DNA from: Ascidia mentula
Lineage: Eukaryota; Chordata; Ascidiacea; Phlebobranchia; Ascidiidae
Reading direction: 5' to 3'
Length of the DNA: 64,000 bases
Assembly: GCA_947561715.1 (NCBI GenBank)
Contig: OX387200.1
Location: 19,594,501-19,658,500 of the forward strand
Positions 1 to 13,456 of this stretch are shown in pieces; position 1 is the stretch's first letter, and every line of letters begins with the position of its first letter. The translations under genes and the position numbers were made by a program. The notes under the pieces were generated by a model. That model was not told the DNA's origin. It ran no database searches and saw only the letters and a list, made by a program, of their open reading frames with translations.

Positions 1-3000
1 TACTTTGTATTTTGCATGACGTAACTAAAAATAATTGTCGCTATAGAAATATTATGCAGGGAATGAAACAAAAGTGTGAAAACAAATTACAATCTGTTTT
101 TAAGACTTGTCCTCGTAATAGTGTTTGTTTAACAATTTATCGTGTTCAAGTTAATAGGCACAGAGCATTCTTATTTTTTCTATCCTTATTCAGTATTCAA
201 AGAGAACTGACCTCCGATATATTTTCAACATTTAGTCAATGACGTAAATTTTGTTCCATTTCTGTAAACAGGTCGAAGGGCTAACTATAGACGATTCACC
301 CCAGAGTAAACCGTCACAGCATTACAGCCATGTTTAAATTCCAATTACTCACGCTTGTACTGCTTCCGTTTTAATTGCTACGTTGATCTATTTTCTTACC
401 ACGCTTCTGATTCAGTAGTACGTGAACATGTTTTGTACGTGTTTTTGATGGTGGCTGTTGACAAACGCAAAATTTTCGGTTTAATGGTTAGTTTTATGAC
501 ATTACAAAAATGGATTTCCATACTAGCTAATTTGAGCCAGCAAACACGTTTTGAATAGCACTTTGCCCACATTTTTTCACCCCCGAGACATAGGCAAGAA
601 GGCCGTTGCAATGGCATTTCGGATTCGTGTTTGTTTTAACTAAACGTTTACCAAACATATGTGGCCAAAAAGCGCGTTGCGGGTTTACTGAATCAAAAAG
701 GTACCGGAACCTTTTATTTGGTACATTTTATTACACGAACTTTTTGGCAAAGTTTGAGCTGTGTTCTACGCGCTATGTGCAAACGCGCTAGTGACGCTGC
801 GGAAATTAAACTTGTTAAAACGGATGTTAGTGTAGCCACATGCTAATGCGTTGAGCTTCGTATTATTGTCGCCGTTTGGCTCTTGATGACATCTTCACAG
901 TATTTGTTATGTTTGTGTTTATCTTTACTTAAAACTTACAACGATCACTGACATCCATTCGATCTGTAATATTCATAAGTTACCAGTTAGGCGTTTGTAT
1001 ACTATACAATATCTCTTGGAACTGGTGAATACCACCCAACAAGCGGTGAATAAAAGCGTCTGGTGCATCTTTATGAATAAGTGCAACATATGCAACGACA
1101 AATAGCAAAATATTCTCGTCATTTCCTTACATCGAATCTCATTAGTCGCATATGACAGTTTGTATGTTGCTTGCTTTCATATCTCTTTGCAAAACTACTC
1201 GTCTGGTTTTAATATTCTGCTAATATTCATCTGTTTGCACTCTGACCTCATTGCAGGCCACACTAAAAATGCCGAAACAGATTTATAAAGAGCAGCACGA
1301 TAGTGTGGTTTCCGAAAGGAAATACGGCTCTGTCGAATTAAATAGCTCATGACAAGCGATGTCATCTTTTCGAAACGTGTGACAACGGGCACACTGTCCC
1401 TCGGTGCGCAATGCAACTGAGTCCTCGATATTGAAAACTTCGTATGTTAACACGGAGCAAGCTGGCGCAGTAATTTGCGATCAAATTAAATACCTCGCTG
1501 CATGGCCCACAGAGGCGTTATGCTAGACTGTGCTGGCGGCAACGCCACAAATGGCAGATTGTTGCCAATTTGCCAGCTGTAAACGTTTGATCGCTCGGCT
1601 CGCCTCACCCTAGACACAACAACGCACACAAGCTGACCGCACTAATCAGAGACACAACAAAATCAATCAGGCTGTGGTCTCGGCTTTTAGGCATTTGAAG
1701 TTATCTAATTGACGTGTTGTGACGAAAGTCAGCTAGGTAATTGGAGTCGATGCGTGGCTATCGTGTGGTTCATCGTATGCTTGCTATCCTGTTACCGTGA
1801 CGAATCAGTAACTTGAGGTTTTTTTAGTAAGTCTCCTGTTGATTAAACACGATTTGTTGATCATAATTAACCACGCCCAAGTTTGTGATAAAATATCCCA
1901 AAACGGTGTTACCCCATGTGATGGTACCGACATGATTGATACAAAATATGAGCTGGTTGAGGGCATTTTTAACTTTGTGCGGAAGTTCGTTCAGTCAACA
2001 ACGGTTACTTTAGGTGCAATGTGTACAAGTTTAAGTATGGTTTTGTCGTTCGTTAAAGGGAAAAACAGAGTTGACAGTGAATAAGAGCATTGAAACGACT
2101 TTTCTTTTTTCGTGTTTTATTGGTAAAACTGGAAACCACCAGTTGCCCATGAAATGCAAATTGGCTGGCAAGCTAAGGGTAGTTCCAATTGCAAACTGAT
2201 ATGTAAGCTGTTAACCACAATTTTCGTTCAAACAAATCCTTCACAAAACAACCGCACTAAATATTGTAATTAATCAATTAATGCGCCAAGGGAACTCGAA
2301 CCCAGCCTCGGCGACAGCACAATTTCCTTCTCATATTGCTTCCTTCAATTCAAACCATTACACCTAATCAAGCACGTGTTCGAAATTATTTGTTACAGCA
2401 TAGTCGGTTATTGTCGTGGTTGTCGACGTCATAGAGGCTTCGCCACCTCAGCGCTAATGGAGGCTGATTGACTTCTATTTTGCTGCGATGTGCTTTTGAA
2501 TTTGCCACCTCCGCATAAACATCACGTGGGGCGGTTTTAATACAAGATCAGTCTGAAAGTAGCCTAAACGGAAAACAATACCAACATGTTACAACTTGTT
2601 ACTTTTTCGGGTCTAGATTCAGAAGTTGGATGGAATTTATTTTAGAAACCAATGACAGAAAGCGCTGTGCCAAAATAACTGATCGCTGTTTACCAAAAAA
2701 GGTTATCTAACAACTCTGGACAAAACAACCTGTAAAAGTGCCATTCTTTCTAAGAAATCAACATGTTTCAACTTCTGTAACCCTTTCCTTACAGAGGTCG
2801 TTTGTCCAATCACAGGAGAGTTTAATTAAAATGACGAATTCCCACCCAAAACTGTCACGATTTTAATCAAAATTCACTACGACACGAAACGCAGATTCTA
2901 AAAGTTATTCTGATGCCTGCCTCTCACAGCATTTTGCGGCGTACATATAAACACTAAACCAGCAAATATAAAACAATCGGTTGCCTTTCCTGAACTTTAG

Positions 3001-5460
3001 GTCACCATTTTTTATAAAGCTACATATAAACAGGAGTCGTTATGTTTGGTGTCCAGGTAGTGACAGATTGCCGTAATAGAGCTGCCAACAATGACCACCG
3101 CCAACAGTAGGAAGTTGTCAAGCTGCCAAGATAACACCGCATATCCCTTGCCACGGTAACATACAACGATAGCGCCGGTCGTTGTATGGCACCTGTGGCG
3201 ACTACACTGATGCGCGTAACTCGATATTTCTCGTAAGTATAACCCTGACTGTTTGGAAATAAAAAGTCATTCGAAAACGTGGACCATAAAAAATCGACTA
3301 TTGCTAAAACTGTTTTCGAAATTCCCAAAATTAAGAACGAAACATAGTGAATCACATCATACGAAGATGCTTGCATATGTGTATATTGCGTTATACACAC
3401 AAGTCGCGTACTCTGAAATCCGCTTAAATATAGTGGTGTCATTTAACATCACCGACGAAACGAGTATTTTCGGTGGCTAAAAACATCCTTTAGTGTTAAC
3501 AATCGACATCCTCACACAAACCAGTGGTAATTACATGCATATCACATCGCCCAAAACACCAGCTTTCTTGACGATCCTAAACAGCAATGCCCACATAACT
3601 TATTCTATCAAAAAATAAACTTTCAAATTTCAAACAAAATTAGCGGTGTAAATGCAAGACCTTGTAAGGTACTTATCAGGTGAGCATTACGCCAGCAGCA
3701 GCTATAACGCAAGCATGTTGCCGAGCAGTTGCACGTGGGTTATTGACTGCTAGATTCCTGGTAATCGAGGGCCAACCCCGTTTTCATGTGTGCGTATGGT
3801 CAGTGGTAGAGCAATGGACGAGCATTATTCTAAGTTGTTGCATATGGAGTATTAGCCTTTATATCACCTCATGCAAATGCTATTGCCAAAACAAAACATT
3901 CAATGTTGGCAAGACAAATGTTATTCCGGGTAGATAAAATCCCTGTGTCAACTTCGGATCTCAAAAACACATGCCTGTAAAATCAGCGATTTTCCGGGGA
4001 AATTTTCATGTGCAAATTATGCAAATGCCACCTTGGCGTTATATTTACATGTATGCAAAAAATACCCTTCCAATTTCTCGGAAACCAAACCGTTCTTAAT
4101 TTTGCCTCAAAGTATTTTGATCATTGCACATGTTTTTTGTGTCAAAAATTAAGACATTAAACGAAAGAAATGAACAAAATACCTTAATACAAAGAAAACC
4201 CCTCTATTTTATGAACATATCAACGCAATCAACAAATTCTTCGGCTATGGAGAAGGTAATAGCTCAAGAGTACTCTATATACTAGAACAAGAAAACAATG
4301 TTATTTCTGTACTAAATACAATAGTAATGCTCCCTGACATATTGTAGCATCACTAGGTTAAGGTTTATATAAAAACGGCGCTCACGATCTTTGTTTGTCT
4401 AGCAAGATATGAACCGGCCTGCCTACAGTTCATGACTTGTATGACATCCTGTCACGATTGTATTGCCCAATCACAGAAGTTCAATTGCTCTATCAACGCG
4501 ACAAGACGCACACACTCCCCTGGGAGATAACCGGCAACCATCGGAACTCCCAGTTAAAACTATCAGATCCAATGGCGGAAATTGCGTACATATACCCGAC
4601 AAGGGCATTTGTTAAAATAACTCATCATCCACAGAGGCATTGTGGCCTTTGTATAATCGACAATTTGTACTGGGTGTACCACCTGTTTTATCTGTATCAT
4701 ATTATGGCAAACACAGCTCCCGAATCCTCATTGCTTTGTAACAGACAAACGTGCGACGTTTCTATGAAGTAAATGATACCCTTCGATGATACTTGTGTAT
4801 AATTTTCAGCATTCATAGACACATGTACTATGAATCCGGCTATAGTGTCAATTCTAATTAGTAGGGCAAACATTTTGTCCTATAAATTATTAAAACTTAT
4901 GGTCCCGATGGGCCATATATGAGCTTAGCGTGAACAAAGTGTGTTTAGACTGCAGTTTATAAAATCATTCACTTACAAAAATTAACGTATAAACAGTGGT
5001 CATTTTTAACAATGTCCAACAGGCAAGAATAAAGATTGTTGTTTTTCAATGTCTGACTTGGTGCATTTAACATTCTAACATAACTTCTCTGTTCTAAATG
5101 AATGGCACTAAGTTTCGGAGATTTCGTTGTAACCTTTGCATTGCTGCCTATGCCCTCTAATGAGATCTAAGTCGATATACCATCGCTTAGGCAAAGTCGC
5201 GGAAGGTGTGATTTCATGTTTTGTGAATAATTAATTAAACGCTTCACCGCATTTACATGCAATTAATTGAAGCATACTAAGCTGTGCTCGCTTGCTTAAG
5301 CACACATGTATAGCAGATAATACTTTAAGATAGAATATGAAAAAAACGCAATTTAACAAAAAATCTAAGCTTGGATCTTCAGTTCTTCTCTACTGGGATT
5401 TAATTGAGAAATAATCCATCCAACGAAAGTATAGTTGTTCGGTTCATAAAATGTTACTAT
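1..5460. other. No gene recognised
   Basis: I find no coding exon with convincing protein character on either strand. The open frames here are short, lack recognisable domains and are not flanked by consistent splice sites. A short stretch near 2285-2320 resembles a reversed tRNA T-arm and could be old SINE debris. The stretch may be intergenic or upstream/downstream sequence of genes outside the window. Confidence 0.5.
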
Positions 5461-5578
5461 ATTGAGATTCGAATCCAGTTTATTCTGAACGCGAACGCCG
5501 AGCTGGAACCCAGGTCACTAATGTCGATCAGGTACTCTATACTTGGTAAATGGATCGAGCGCGGCGACCGATGTTGCC

Positions 5579-5612
<34 letters not shown>

Positions 5613-5727
5613 GACCGCACCGGGATTTGAACTCAGGATATCCTGGGCACGAATCCCGATCAGGTTTTTTTCTTGGTATATGGGTCGGGCGCTTGACCAA
5701 TGCTGCCATGGCCATTTGGCGACGTCT
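5461..5727 (-). repeat. Dimeric tRNA-derived SINE with poly(A) linker
   Basis: Read on the minus strand, the element starts GGCCATGGCAGCATTGGTCA, which resembles a pol III A box. It continues through GATCGGGATTCGTGCCCAG and GAGTTCAAATCCCGG (B-box-like), then runs into a poly(A) tract (the T tract at about 5587-5612 on the plus strand). A second, diverged unit with the same head (tggccatggcaacatcggtc) follows. Related copies occur at about 13.1 kb and 13.4 kb, which confirms it is dispersed. The A/B-box order plus A-rich 3' end is the standard architecture of tRNA-derived SINEs. The family name is unknown to me. Confidence 0.65.
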
Positions 5728-6635
5728 ATCAACTTCAACATATCTAGCTCCTCCATGTGGCCAGATTATTCTGGAAAATATACCGACTAGGTCGCATCAA
5801 AGCGTAAAATACGTCTACTTTCATACGACCGGTCACGGGGCTCGGCCAAATGTAGCAAGTACAAAGGTCTGTTCGGAATTCTTGCCCAGGTTAATTTGGG
5901 TTGGCCGGCCGAAAAAGAAAATTGAAAAAGGCTTTTTTTTTGCTCTTCATCTTGCCTGAATCGCTTCTACTGCATACCAATATTTTCCTCTGTAAATCGC
6001 ATTTTCTTATAAAAACGATTTTTATTCCATGTAAGGTGCAAAAATTTGTACAAGAAAATATAACATAAATAAGGTTACGCGACAAGCGTGGCGGTTGGAT
6101 TGGTAGTAAAAGAAATAGGGCAATCTCAAGTCTTTCATAAATACCAACAGAAATGCACAAGTTAAACTCCCAAATTAAAAAAAAATGCATCTAATGAAGC
6201 AAGGAGTCTTTAAAATAATTTTTAAATAATTAGAAGCCGAATGATATGACAACTATTCAAGACATTTACGTACACATATTTCTATCTTTTGTGTATCTTT
6301 TCAGAAAGCGCATACCAAACACTTCATAATAATACCTCGGAGGCCAGCTCTGACAACCTTTTGAACACGCCACGACCGAACTCGGAAATTACAACTTCTT
6401 ACTAGAAGAAATTCATGATTTTCCTCAATATAAGACAGACATAGCGTACAACTAAACAACAAACACAGCAGACATGACACAAACAAGCAAAATGGATCTA
6501 CATCCATTCAAGAAAGCTGGTCCAGTGTGTTGTTGGATCCGAGAGGAGTCTCATTGCGGAGATTAGTTTTGTTGGTTCGCGACAAAGTACTAGGAGATCG
6601 ACTGGGGGAGGATTTCTAAAAAACACGCAATCCAT
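5728..6635. other. No gene recognised
   Basis: This is AT-rich sequence between the SINE and the last proposed exon of the first GPCR. It probably contains that gene's 3' UTR. A short serine/threonine-rich open stretch on the minus strand near 6510-6620 begins just after a plausible acceptor (TTTTTTAG) and could be an alternative tail exon. I could not place it in phase with the GPCR. Confidence 0.35.
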
Positions 6636-9600
6636 TTATAAACCTTGAGGAGGTGGATCGTTGTGACAGTGACGTGGACCGACCAGCGGAATTTGATAAA
6701 GTGATTCATCATTTCCGTTTATATCAATGTAACGATTTTTCGGGCAGGCAGCTTTATCTTGTGATGAACAACACGAACAGGCCACTTCTTGTTTAAGTAT
6801 GTTAAGCGGAAGTGAGCCAATCACGCTTGTTACAAAGATGGTCTTAACTAAGACACGCTCGCACAAGCTCTTATGTACTGCCCTGTTCAACTATATATCC
6901 AACAATAATGTGAACACGTTAGTTTTCGAATAAAAATAAATCTGTTAGTGGTTCCAACAAAAATGATTAAAACAATTACACTTTAAATGAGCTATATACA
7001 AGGCCAATGTTTCAACCATTGCTTCGAACTGTCAGTAAAGCTTGTAGTTCGGAACAGTAACCCTGTATGAGGCTCACTTAAAACATATTAGGGGCTCCAT
7101 TGCCATGCAAACTTAATTACGTTTGATTTCAAGAACCGGGACTTGAACCGTTGACGGACTGTGGAAGCTTGTCCCATCGTGCTTGAATCCAGCTCTCCCT
7201 TTATTTTGCTAAAAATTAAAAGAAGATTGTTGAACTCTGCATGTAAGTTTCATTGAAAACAGCTATGGGTCGGTATGCTGAGTACTGCAATGGCTCATTG
7301 CTTATTTTTTCTGATTTTTCGTTATTGCTTATTTTTTTCAAGTTATAAGATGTTCACCTTCCATCTCCACAACAGAAGATGTAGGAGAGCAGTAGGTGAT
7401 ATCCCTTTCTGTATGTCGGGTTCATGATGCCGTATATGATAAAGTTGACGACAGAGTTGGTTAAGATCAACCGGGAAGCAATCTAAAGTACAAATGACAT
7501 ACTCGAATTTATTCGCAAAAAAGCTGTGGGTTAGCTAGATGTCATCATGTTTTTGTGTGGTAATTTTGGACAGTATTCTTCGACACCTGTTTCCTCTGTG
7601 GCTTTGATGCCTGCATCGCGTGGGATTCGCTTTGGGTGCGGTTTTTATGCACGTGGATGTAGGCATGGGAATCGTTTGCTTACATTTCATTTTAAGGCTA
7701 TTATTGGTTAATACCTTGCTGTGCAAATTAAACCTCAGTCAAAAGCTACAACAATTTCAACTATATATATTTGTAACACGTCTGTACAGCGTAGAGTGAA
7801 ACATTAGCTTAAATCCAAAAATTTCAAACCATCCTTTATGTTGGCTCAGAACCATCTTCTAATCTGCACAGAAATTATCACAAAACGCACCTTTTTTGCT
7901 AAAGGCGGCACTATGTCCTGTGGAAGGATGATGATGACACCGTACGGAGTCCAACACAACACGAAGGCAATGACAGCCATGGAGAGAGTTTTGGCAAGGT
8001 TTATTTGTTTGTTCAGTTGTCGCTGTTCCAGGTTCCGCATTCCGGTGCTTGTGTTGCTCATCATTCTCTTCACCACCTTCCCACGCTTCTTCACATTCCT
8101 ATCAGAAGAAATATTGGTTAATTTTCCTGTAAAACTTCATTGTTTTGTCGTGAAATATACCATCTCCCCATGAATGCTGTCATATTACTGGCAGGATAAA
8201 TTGTTTACATAATTACTTTAAGGCTTACTTGAATAGACGCCAGTAGAAAAAAACAATAGCCAGAATAGGAAGTGCGATCGCGAGGACCATCACGAAAGCG
8301 TTATATCCGGGGGCATTTCCATCGTCGTACGAACACAGCATCATTTTTTGCCCGTACCTAGAAAACACACCAACCTGTCACAAACATGCTGTGATTTAAA
8401 ATAACGCACGAAAAGGTCTGCGTGATTGGAAATAGCTTGTTATTGGTAGAAGACGGCAAATTTAACTGCAATCAGAAAAACATTTCTGCTTTTCCTTCGT
8501 ATCGCTAATTTTCGTGACAAACAGCTTTGTAACAATAGCGCGCTTCGAAAGCTACACAAATCTCTTGAAATTTAACCGCACAAGCAGTCGACCTTTTAAA
8601 GCGGAAAAACGTGTTTTTTGGAGGCCAATTTAACCAAGCCAGTATTTTTCGACACTGTCAGGATTCTGTCACGACATTGTCAGGATGATCAGTTTATTTT
8701 CGCACACTGCAAATTAGCTTGATATTACGTTTTACATAAAGGCCTAATCGTAATAAGTTGGGAATAGGTTAATTTGAGTAATTTTAACACAAAATTTTAA
8801 AATAACAGATTAAATTATATGCACGCTAACTTACTGCAGATTGGTCCAACCAAGCACTGTCGGCATAATAATCAAGTTGGCCCACACCCAGTTTAGAAAA
8901 GCCAACATATACATGCGCCTTTTGGTAAATATTCGGTTGTAGCTTGGTTGTCTGACTACAGCCCAGTACCTGAAATATATGAGATGCGAACATCAAAACT
9001 ATAAAGATATCGCGGATTTGCACAAATGACCATAATGCTTGAATTTAACAACTACCTTTAGTGCAAAGCAGCCTCACTCACTTGCAACAATAAAGATCGT
9101 TTGGTAGGAACTACATAACATATTTTATTACATTCCATATGTCTAAACAGTGCATCTACAGCTACAGATCCCATTTAGCTCAGTTACCTCTACGCATTTA
9201 TTATATTTTGTCAAATTAATCTTTCGTGATTATCGCAAAAGTATAAGTTTGGCCTCACCTATTGAAAGCAATAAACATCAAGTTGCTGGCAGAACAAACG
9301 CAAGACACGGTTACCAGGTAACCGGCTACGTCACACGCAAGTTTGGATAGGGCGTTGGTTGTCCTGACAACGTTGGCAATGACGGTAGGAGTAAAGAAAC
9401 CTGTTACCTGTAAAATATATTTAACAAATTAGGTGTTGCAATTGCCATAAACTTACGTTTTCAAGGTTTGGTTACAACTTAAACGCTCATAAAGAGCTGA
9501 CCAATGAACGTACAGTATATTGTCACGTGACAATTAATCACAAATTTTGCTTTGTTTTTAATTTTTGGCTCACACAGCTTGGCTTGTTTATTGTTCATGT

Positions 9601-11010
9601 GGTCATGATAAATTTCTGCATGAACACAGTCATCGGGCTACCGAGTCATTACACGTACAAAGGTTGGTTTGTTTACGTATATTTTGGTTAATGGAGACGG
9701 CGGTGTTATTTAATTTTTGCCTTCGGACTATATTTACTAGATCTATAAATTCGCTCATGAAAGCAACAAATGGTCAAACCCTAAAATACTCATCAAAGGT
9801 ATAATAAAATCAGGCGGTTAATAATGTTAAAATGGGGCGAAATGTCCAAAATAATTTTTCCGAGGTTGATTTCTCCTGCGTCGTACGTGGTTTTGGAGAT
9901 AACAAGTTAGATAAGCTTTGCAATGAGTAACACTTTAGCCCTGCCATAACCGTTGGGCTGTTCTCCTACCGGTTTTAAGTGGTGGTTTGTTGAGTCACCT
10001 TTAATGACCACTATTGTTAACACACCGCATGCAATTGGGCTGTAAGTATTGGACTGGCGACACACTATGGCGAATTCGGTCAAAATATATGTTTGTAGCG
10101 TAAAACCAATAGGTGCGAATATTCTCGTTGTGCCTCAATTGTTGATTATGTTGCGTTTGCCTTAAAACACGAGAACAGAAAACAATTTGTGTTTTATTTG
10201 TTCTTTGCCCGAAACATTCAGCGTTAATATATATTTGAAAGGTAAAATGAAACACAAATTAACTGTTGATCGCTTCTTACAAACGGTGCCGTATTCCTAA
10301 CACTTTGAACGATCTGTTCTAGACAGCCTGAATTTTTGTACAAAACATGGGATTACAAAACGGCTAAATCATGAGCGAAATATTCTTGAACGAAAGTGTT
10401 TTTGCCTGCGGCAAAATACAAATATCGCATTTAAGTTCGTCTTCTGTGCACTAAATAGCTTTAAACAATTGTCAAAGCGAAACCTTCGGCCGCCAAAGGC
10501 GTTTGAAGCTGCTGAAAATAGCAATTAGGATTTTAAAAATCGAAAATGTATGTGTTGGATGTCCACACACGAAACTGGCCACAGGAATACCCAGGAGGTG
10601 TTTCACAGACAAAGATTCGACCGTATCTTAAAATACTGGTATTGTGAAACAACGCAAGAAACGAAAATCTGTGTAAAGCGTTTTAAAATTCCCCCACGAT
10701 GTATTTAACAAGCGTTTCATGTTACAAAAACCCAATTCATGGGAACGGTAAATGTAAAACCAACAATTACACACTTGTCAAAACTCACTATTAAATCCGC
10801 GATGGCCAAGTTGATGATGAAAATGTTGCCATTTTTATGCACTCTCCTGGAAACTATGATCGAAAATATGACGAGCAAATTTCCAATTGATCCAACAACA
10901 GTCAGGATAGCGAGGAATATTGCGTCGAATATGCGTTCCGCCCCGTAAACACCGCAATAAGGACCAGTCGTATTGTCGCAGATAAGGACGTCCATAGTAA
11001 CGTTAGTCAT
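6636..11010 (-). CDS. Class A (rhodopsin-type) GPCR 1, melatonin-receptor-like
   Basis: Seven-transmembrane receptor for an unknown ligand, acting at the plasma membrane. Modelled exons (minus strand): 11010-10789, 9407-9259, 8969-8835, 8357-8229, 8098-7891, 7482-7358 and 6825-6636, giving 385 aa. The N-terminus carries NVT and NTT glycosylation sites. TM1/TM2 contain GNLLVIFSI and NLAIADLI. TM3 ends NRYWAVV (NRY in place of DRY). TM4/ECL2 contain GWTN and a cysteine. TM6 has CWTPYG. TM7 reads NSVVNFIIYG, with N-F-x-x-Y where NPxxY is usual. NRY, a non-proline TM7 motif and the YG after it recall melatonin receptors, so that is the closest family I can name; Tre1/moody-type receptors are an alternative. 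An AG acceptor near 11024 lies just before the ATG. Exons 1-6 are well supported. The last exon (63 codons, Cys-rich tail) is less certain, because without splicing at AG|GTGAAC the frame stops at 7356-7354 (323 aa). Confidence 0.8.
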
Positions 11011-13093
11011 TTGAAATAGTTTCCTGCAGGTAAAAAGTAGCATGAATTTAAGTAGCATAAACATATAAGGTAAACAAACCGCAAAACTTAGCATACAAAG
11101 CCCCAAGAAAAGTAATCCAAAAATGCAATTTTTGAAACCCCGCGTTTTGACTTAAAAACAAAAAGTTAAACGCAATATGAATACCACGGCAAACGCGCGT
11201 GTTATGTGCAACAGAGCTGCATCGGAAAACCCTGCATGATATTTGCACGACAGGATTGCCTGTATGTCTGTGTCAACACTGCTTATAATCTTCATATAAG
11301 GGCAAACATTTCAACCCAAGTCCAAACGCTAGTCTGCAGTAAACTGGAGAGAGCGTTGCGTCAGGACATCAGCTTGCTGCCACTCACCGCACGACAGACA
11401 GCACATTACGCACACCGTTGTTTATATATCCAAGAAGAAAAACGCAATAAAAAGCGGTGCTCTACAACCGGAGACAGGTAAAAAAAATTGAGCGATGGTT
11501 AAATTTAGCACGAAAAGGCGGCCCACTGAAAAAGTGGGTTTTCCGCAAAAACACAACAACACAGACGTGTCTGGCAATGGCACCGTGCTTGCCACGCGCA
11601 GTCTCGCTAATGAAGTACAACTTTTGATGCTCAAACCCGAAGCAGTGCCAGGACAATGATGTCAGAATATTAGCAAAATCGCGACAATAGAAACAAAAGA
11701 AAAATTTCGGTACTTTGCCCGAGGCAACCACGCTTCGGTAACCACCGAACAGCAGTATCTATGACATCACACACGAGGCAAGGAGTTAGTTGTGATGCCA
11801 CAATCGATAGTAGGAAGCTCAGCGCATTTTCCGGTCGTCATTCAACTTCCGTTAGCTTAAGGAAGTCGTGGCCTGTCGTCATCAAGCTAACACGTTTCTT
11901 TGATAATTGCTCAACAATGCAGTGACGTTACTGTGCATTCAGAAAACCGTTACACGAAGCAGCGCTTACTTGTCGTATACAGTATTGACACAAAAACAAG
12001 CCCCACACGAGAGGGTTCAAATGATGCAACACAACAGGACCCAGGATCATAATTGTGCCCTATACAAACCAATGGTCACTTCGAAAAGGAGGTCTGCCAG
12101 GGGAACGAAAATCCTGCCTAGTGAGTAAATTTGTCAATTATATCGCGAACTTAAAGTCCATTTAGCGTAACGCTAAGCAATGTTATCGTGTAGGCCATGT
12201 TTGGAACTTTAACCTATTTTAAAACACTTAGTTTTGATACACTATCCCACATTCAAAAGTGTTCTTTGATTATGTTGCTCTTATTTTCGTGTCTCTGTCT
12301 TCGTGTCAGAAAGGTATAGTTATATATATGACTGATATATAAAACCGATTGTTGGCAGAAACGACTTTTACAGAAGCAGTTTCGCATCTTTTTTTTTTCA
12401 TTTTTCCAGCACAACACCAAATCATCAAAGTTAAGTTAAAAACACACACCGCAGTTTGGGGAAATTTCTTGCTTGCTATGACACCCACTTTACGCCTCTC
12501 ACGATTTTCAGGCGTGACACGAAAAAAACAAAAACTATTTCACATAAAAAAATACGCAAGTTTCATAAACTTTTTCGTAAACACAAAAACCTTTTTACAA
12601 GAAAAACTAATAGACTATAGCGCATTAACCAGGTGCTACAGCAGCGTTTTTTTTTTTAGCGTTTTTTTTTGTAACATACTATTCAAAAGCATACAGAGAC
12701 ATTTTTTCTCTAGGATGTACGCAACGATCGCCGACCGCTTCATACATCAACTCCTTGACTTGATCTCATCCATTACCTTTATAAGTTTCAACGATGCTCG
12801 GAATTACACAGACTGCATGCAGGGAAATTCTTACACAATGAAAATCTGATATAACAGGATACAACACGTAAACTCCTACGTCACTTGCAGCCAAGGCAGC
12901 AGAACAGATATGACGCTGTATTCTCCTTCCCACAAGGCTTTGAATACACTTTAGGAACTTGATATCTGCAGGGAAGATAGCGTTGTGTCGTGTGGGCGTT
13001 AAGGTGAAGAGGGCCAAGTGCAGATATAAAAAGTCTTCAACATACTTCTCCCTAGTTTCAGACTTGAATTACCGGTTGGTTTCGGTACAACGT
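11011..13093. other. Spacer between GPCR genes; no gene recognised
   Basis: This probably includes the promoter of GPCR 1 near 11 kb. The longest open frame (12349-12849, plus) is low-complexity, driven by T/A runs, and has no domain character. I see no further coding evidence. Confidence 0.45.
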
Positions 13094-13205
13094 TTTCTAC
13101 GCAACCAGAATTCGAATCCGTATTATCCTGGCAACAATTCCGATCCGGTTTGCTATACTTTGTGAATGGGACGCTCGCCTTGGCCGACCAGTCGATTGCT
13201 CGCCC
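13094..13205 (-). repeat. Diverged copy of the tRNA-derived SINE
   Basis: The plus-strand sequence shares the ordered blocks gaattcgaatcc..., tatcctggcaac..., ttccgatccgg, then a ..tttgtgaatgggacgctcg block and a GACCAGTCG-like end, with the minus-strand SINE at 5.5-5.7 kb. It is more diverged than the copy at 13.33 kb. Confidence 0.45.
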
Positions 13206-13332
13206 TACATCGTTATGTGCCACGGACCTTGTGAATGATAAATGGACACAAGAGCGACACAGCGTGGCAATAAGTAATAATGCGGCTGTCCGCTAAGTGT
13301 CGTGAAATAGTTGTTTGGGATGTGATCAAGCA

Positions 13333-13456
13333 AATGGCGAAGTCTGGGTGGGTGATTGGCAGCATCGGTCAAGTGACCCATATACCAAAAAGAAAACCTG
13401 ATCGGGATTCGTGCCCTGGATATCCTGGGTGCAAACCGCGGTGTGGCAAAAAAAGA
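13333..13456 (+). repeat. tRNA-derived SINE copy
   Basis: Plus-orientation copy containing GGCAGCATCGGTCAAGTG, CCCATATACCAAAAAG, CCTGATCGGGATTCGTGCCC and GGATATCCTGGGTGCAAACC, followed by an A-rich tail (aaaaaaag). It matches the unit at 5.6-5.7 kb closely in reverse orientation, so the family is dispersed with both orientations present. Confidence 0.65.

Noticed and set aside
3020..3442. 140-codon minus-strand open frame
   Set aside because: No domain or signal recognised, overlapping open frame on the opposite strand; probably chance.
7115..7200. tRNA-like patch on the minus strand (GGTTCAAGTCCCGG)
   Set aside because: B-box-like T-arm present, but the acceptor stem and anticodon arm do not fold convincingly; more likely SINE debris than a tRNA gene.
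12349..12849. 166-codon plus-strand open frame
   Set aside because: Phe/Lys-rich translation driven by T and A runs, no domain, no splice or regulatory context.
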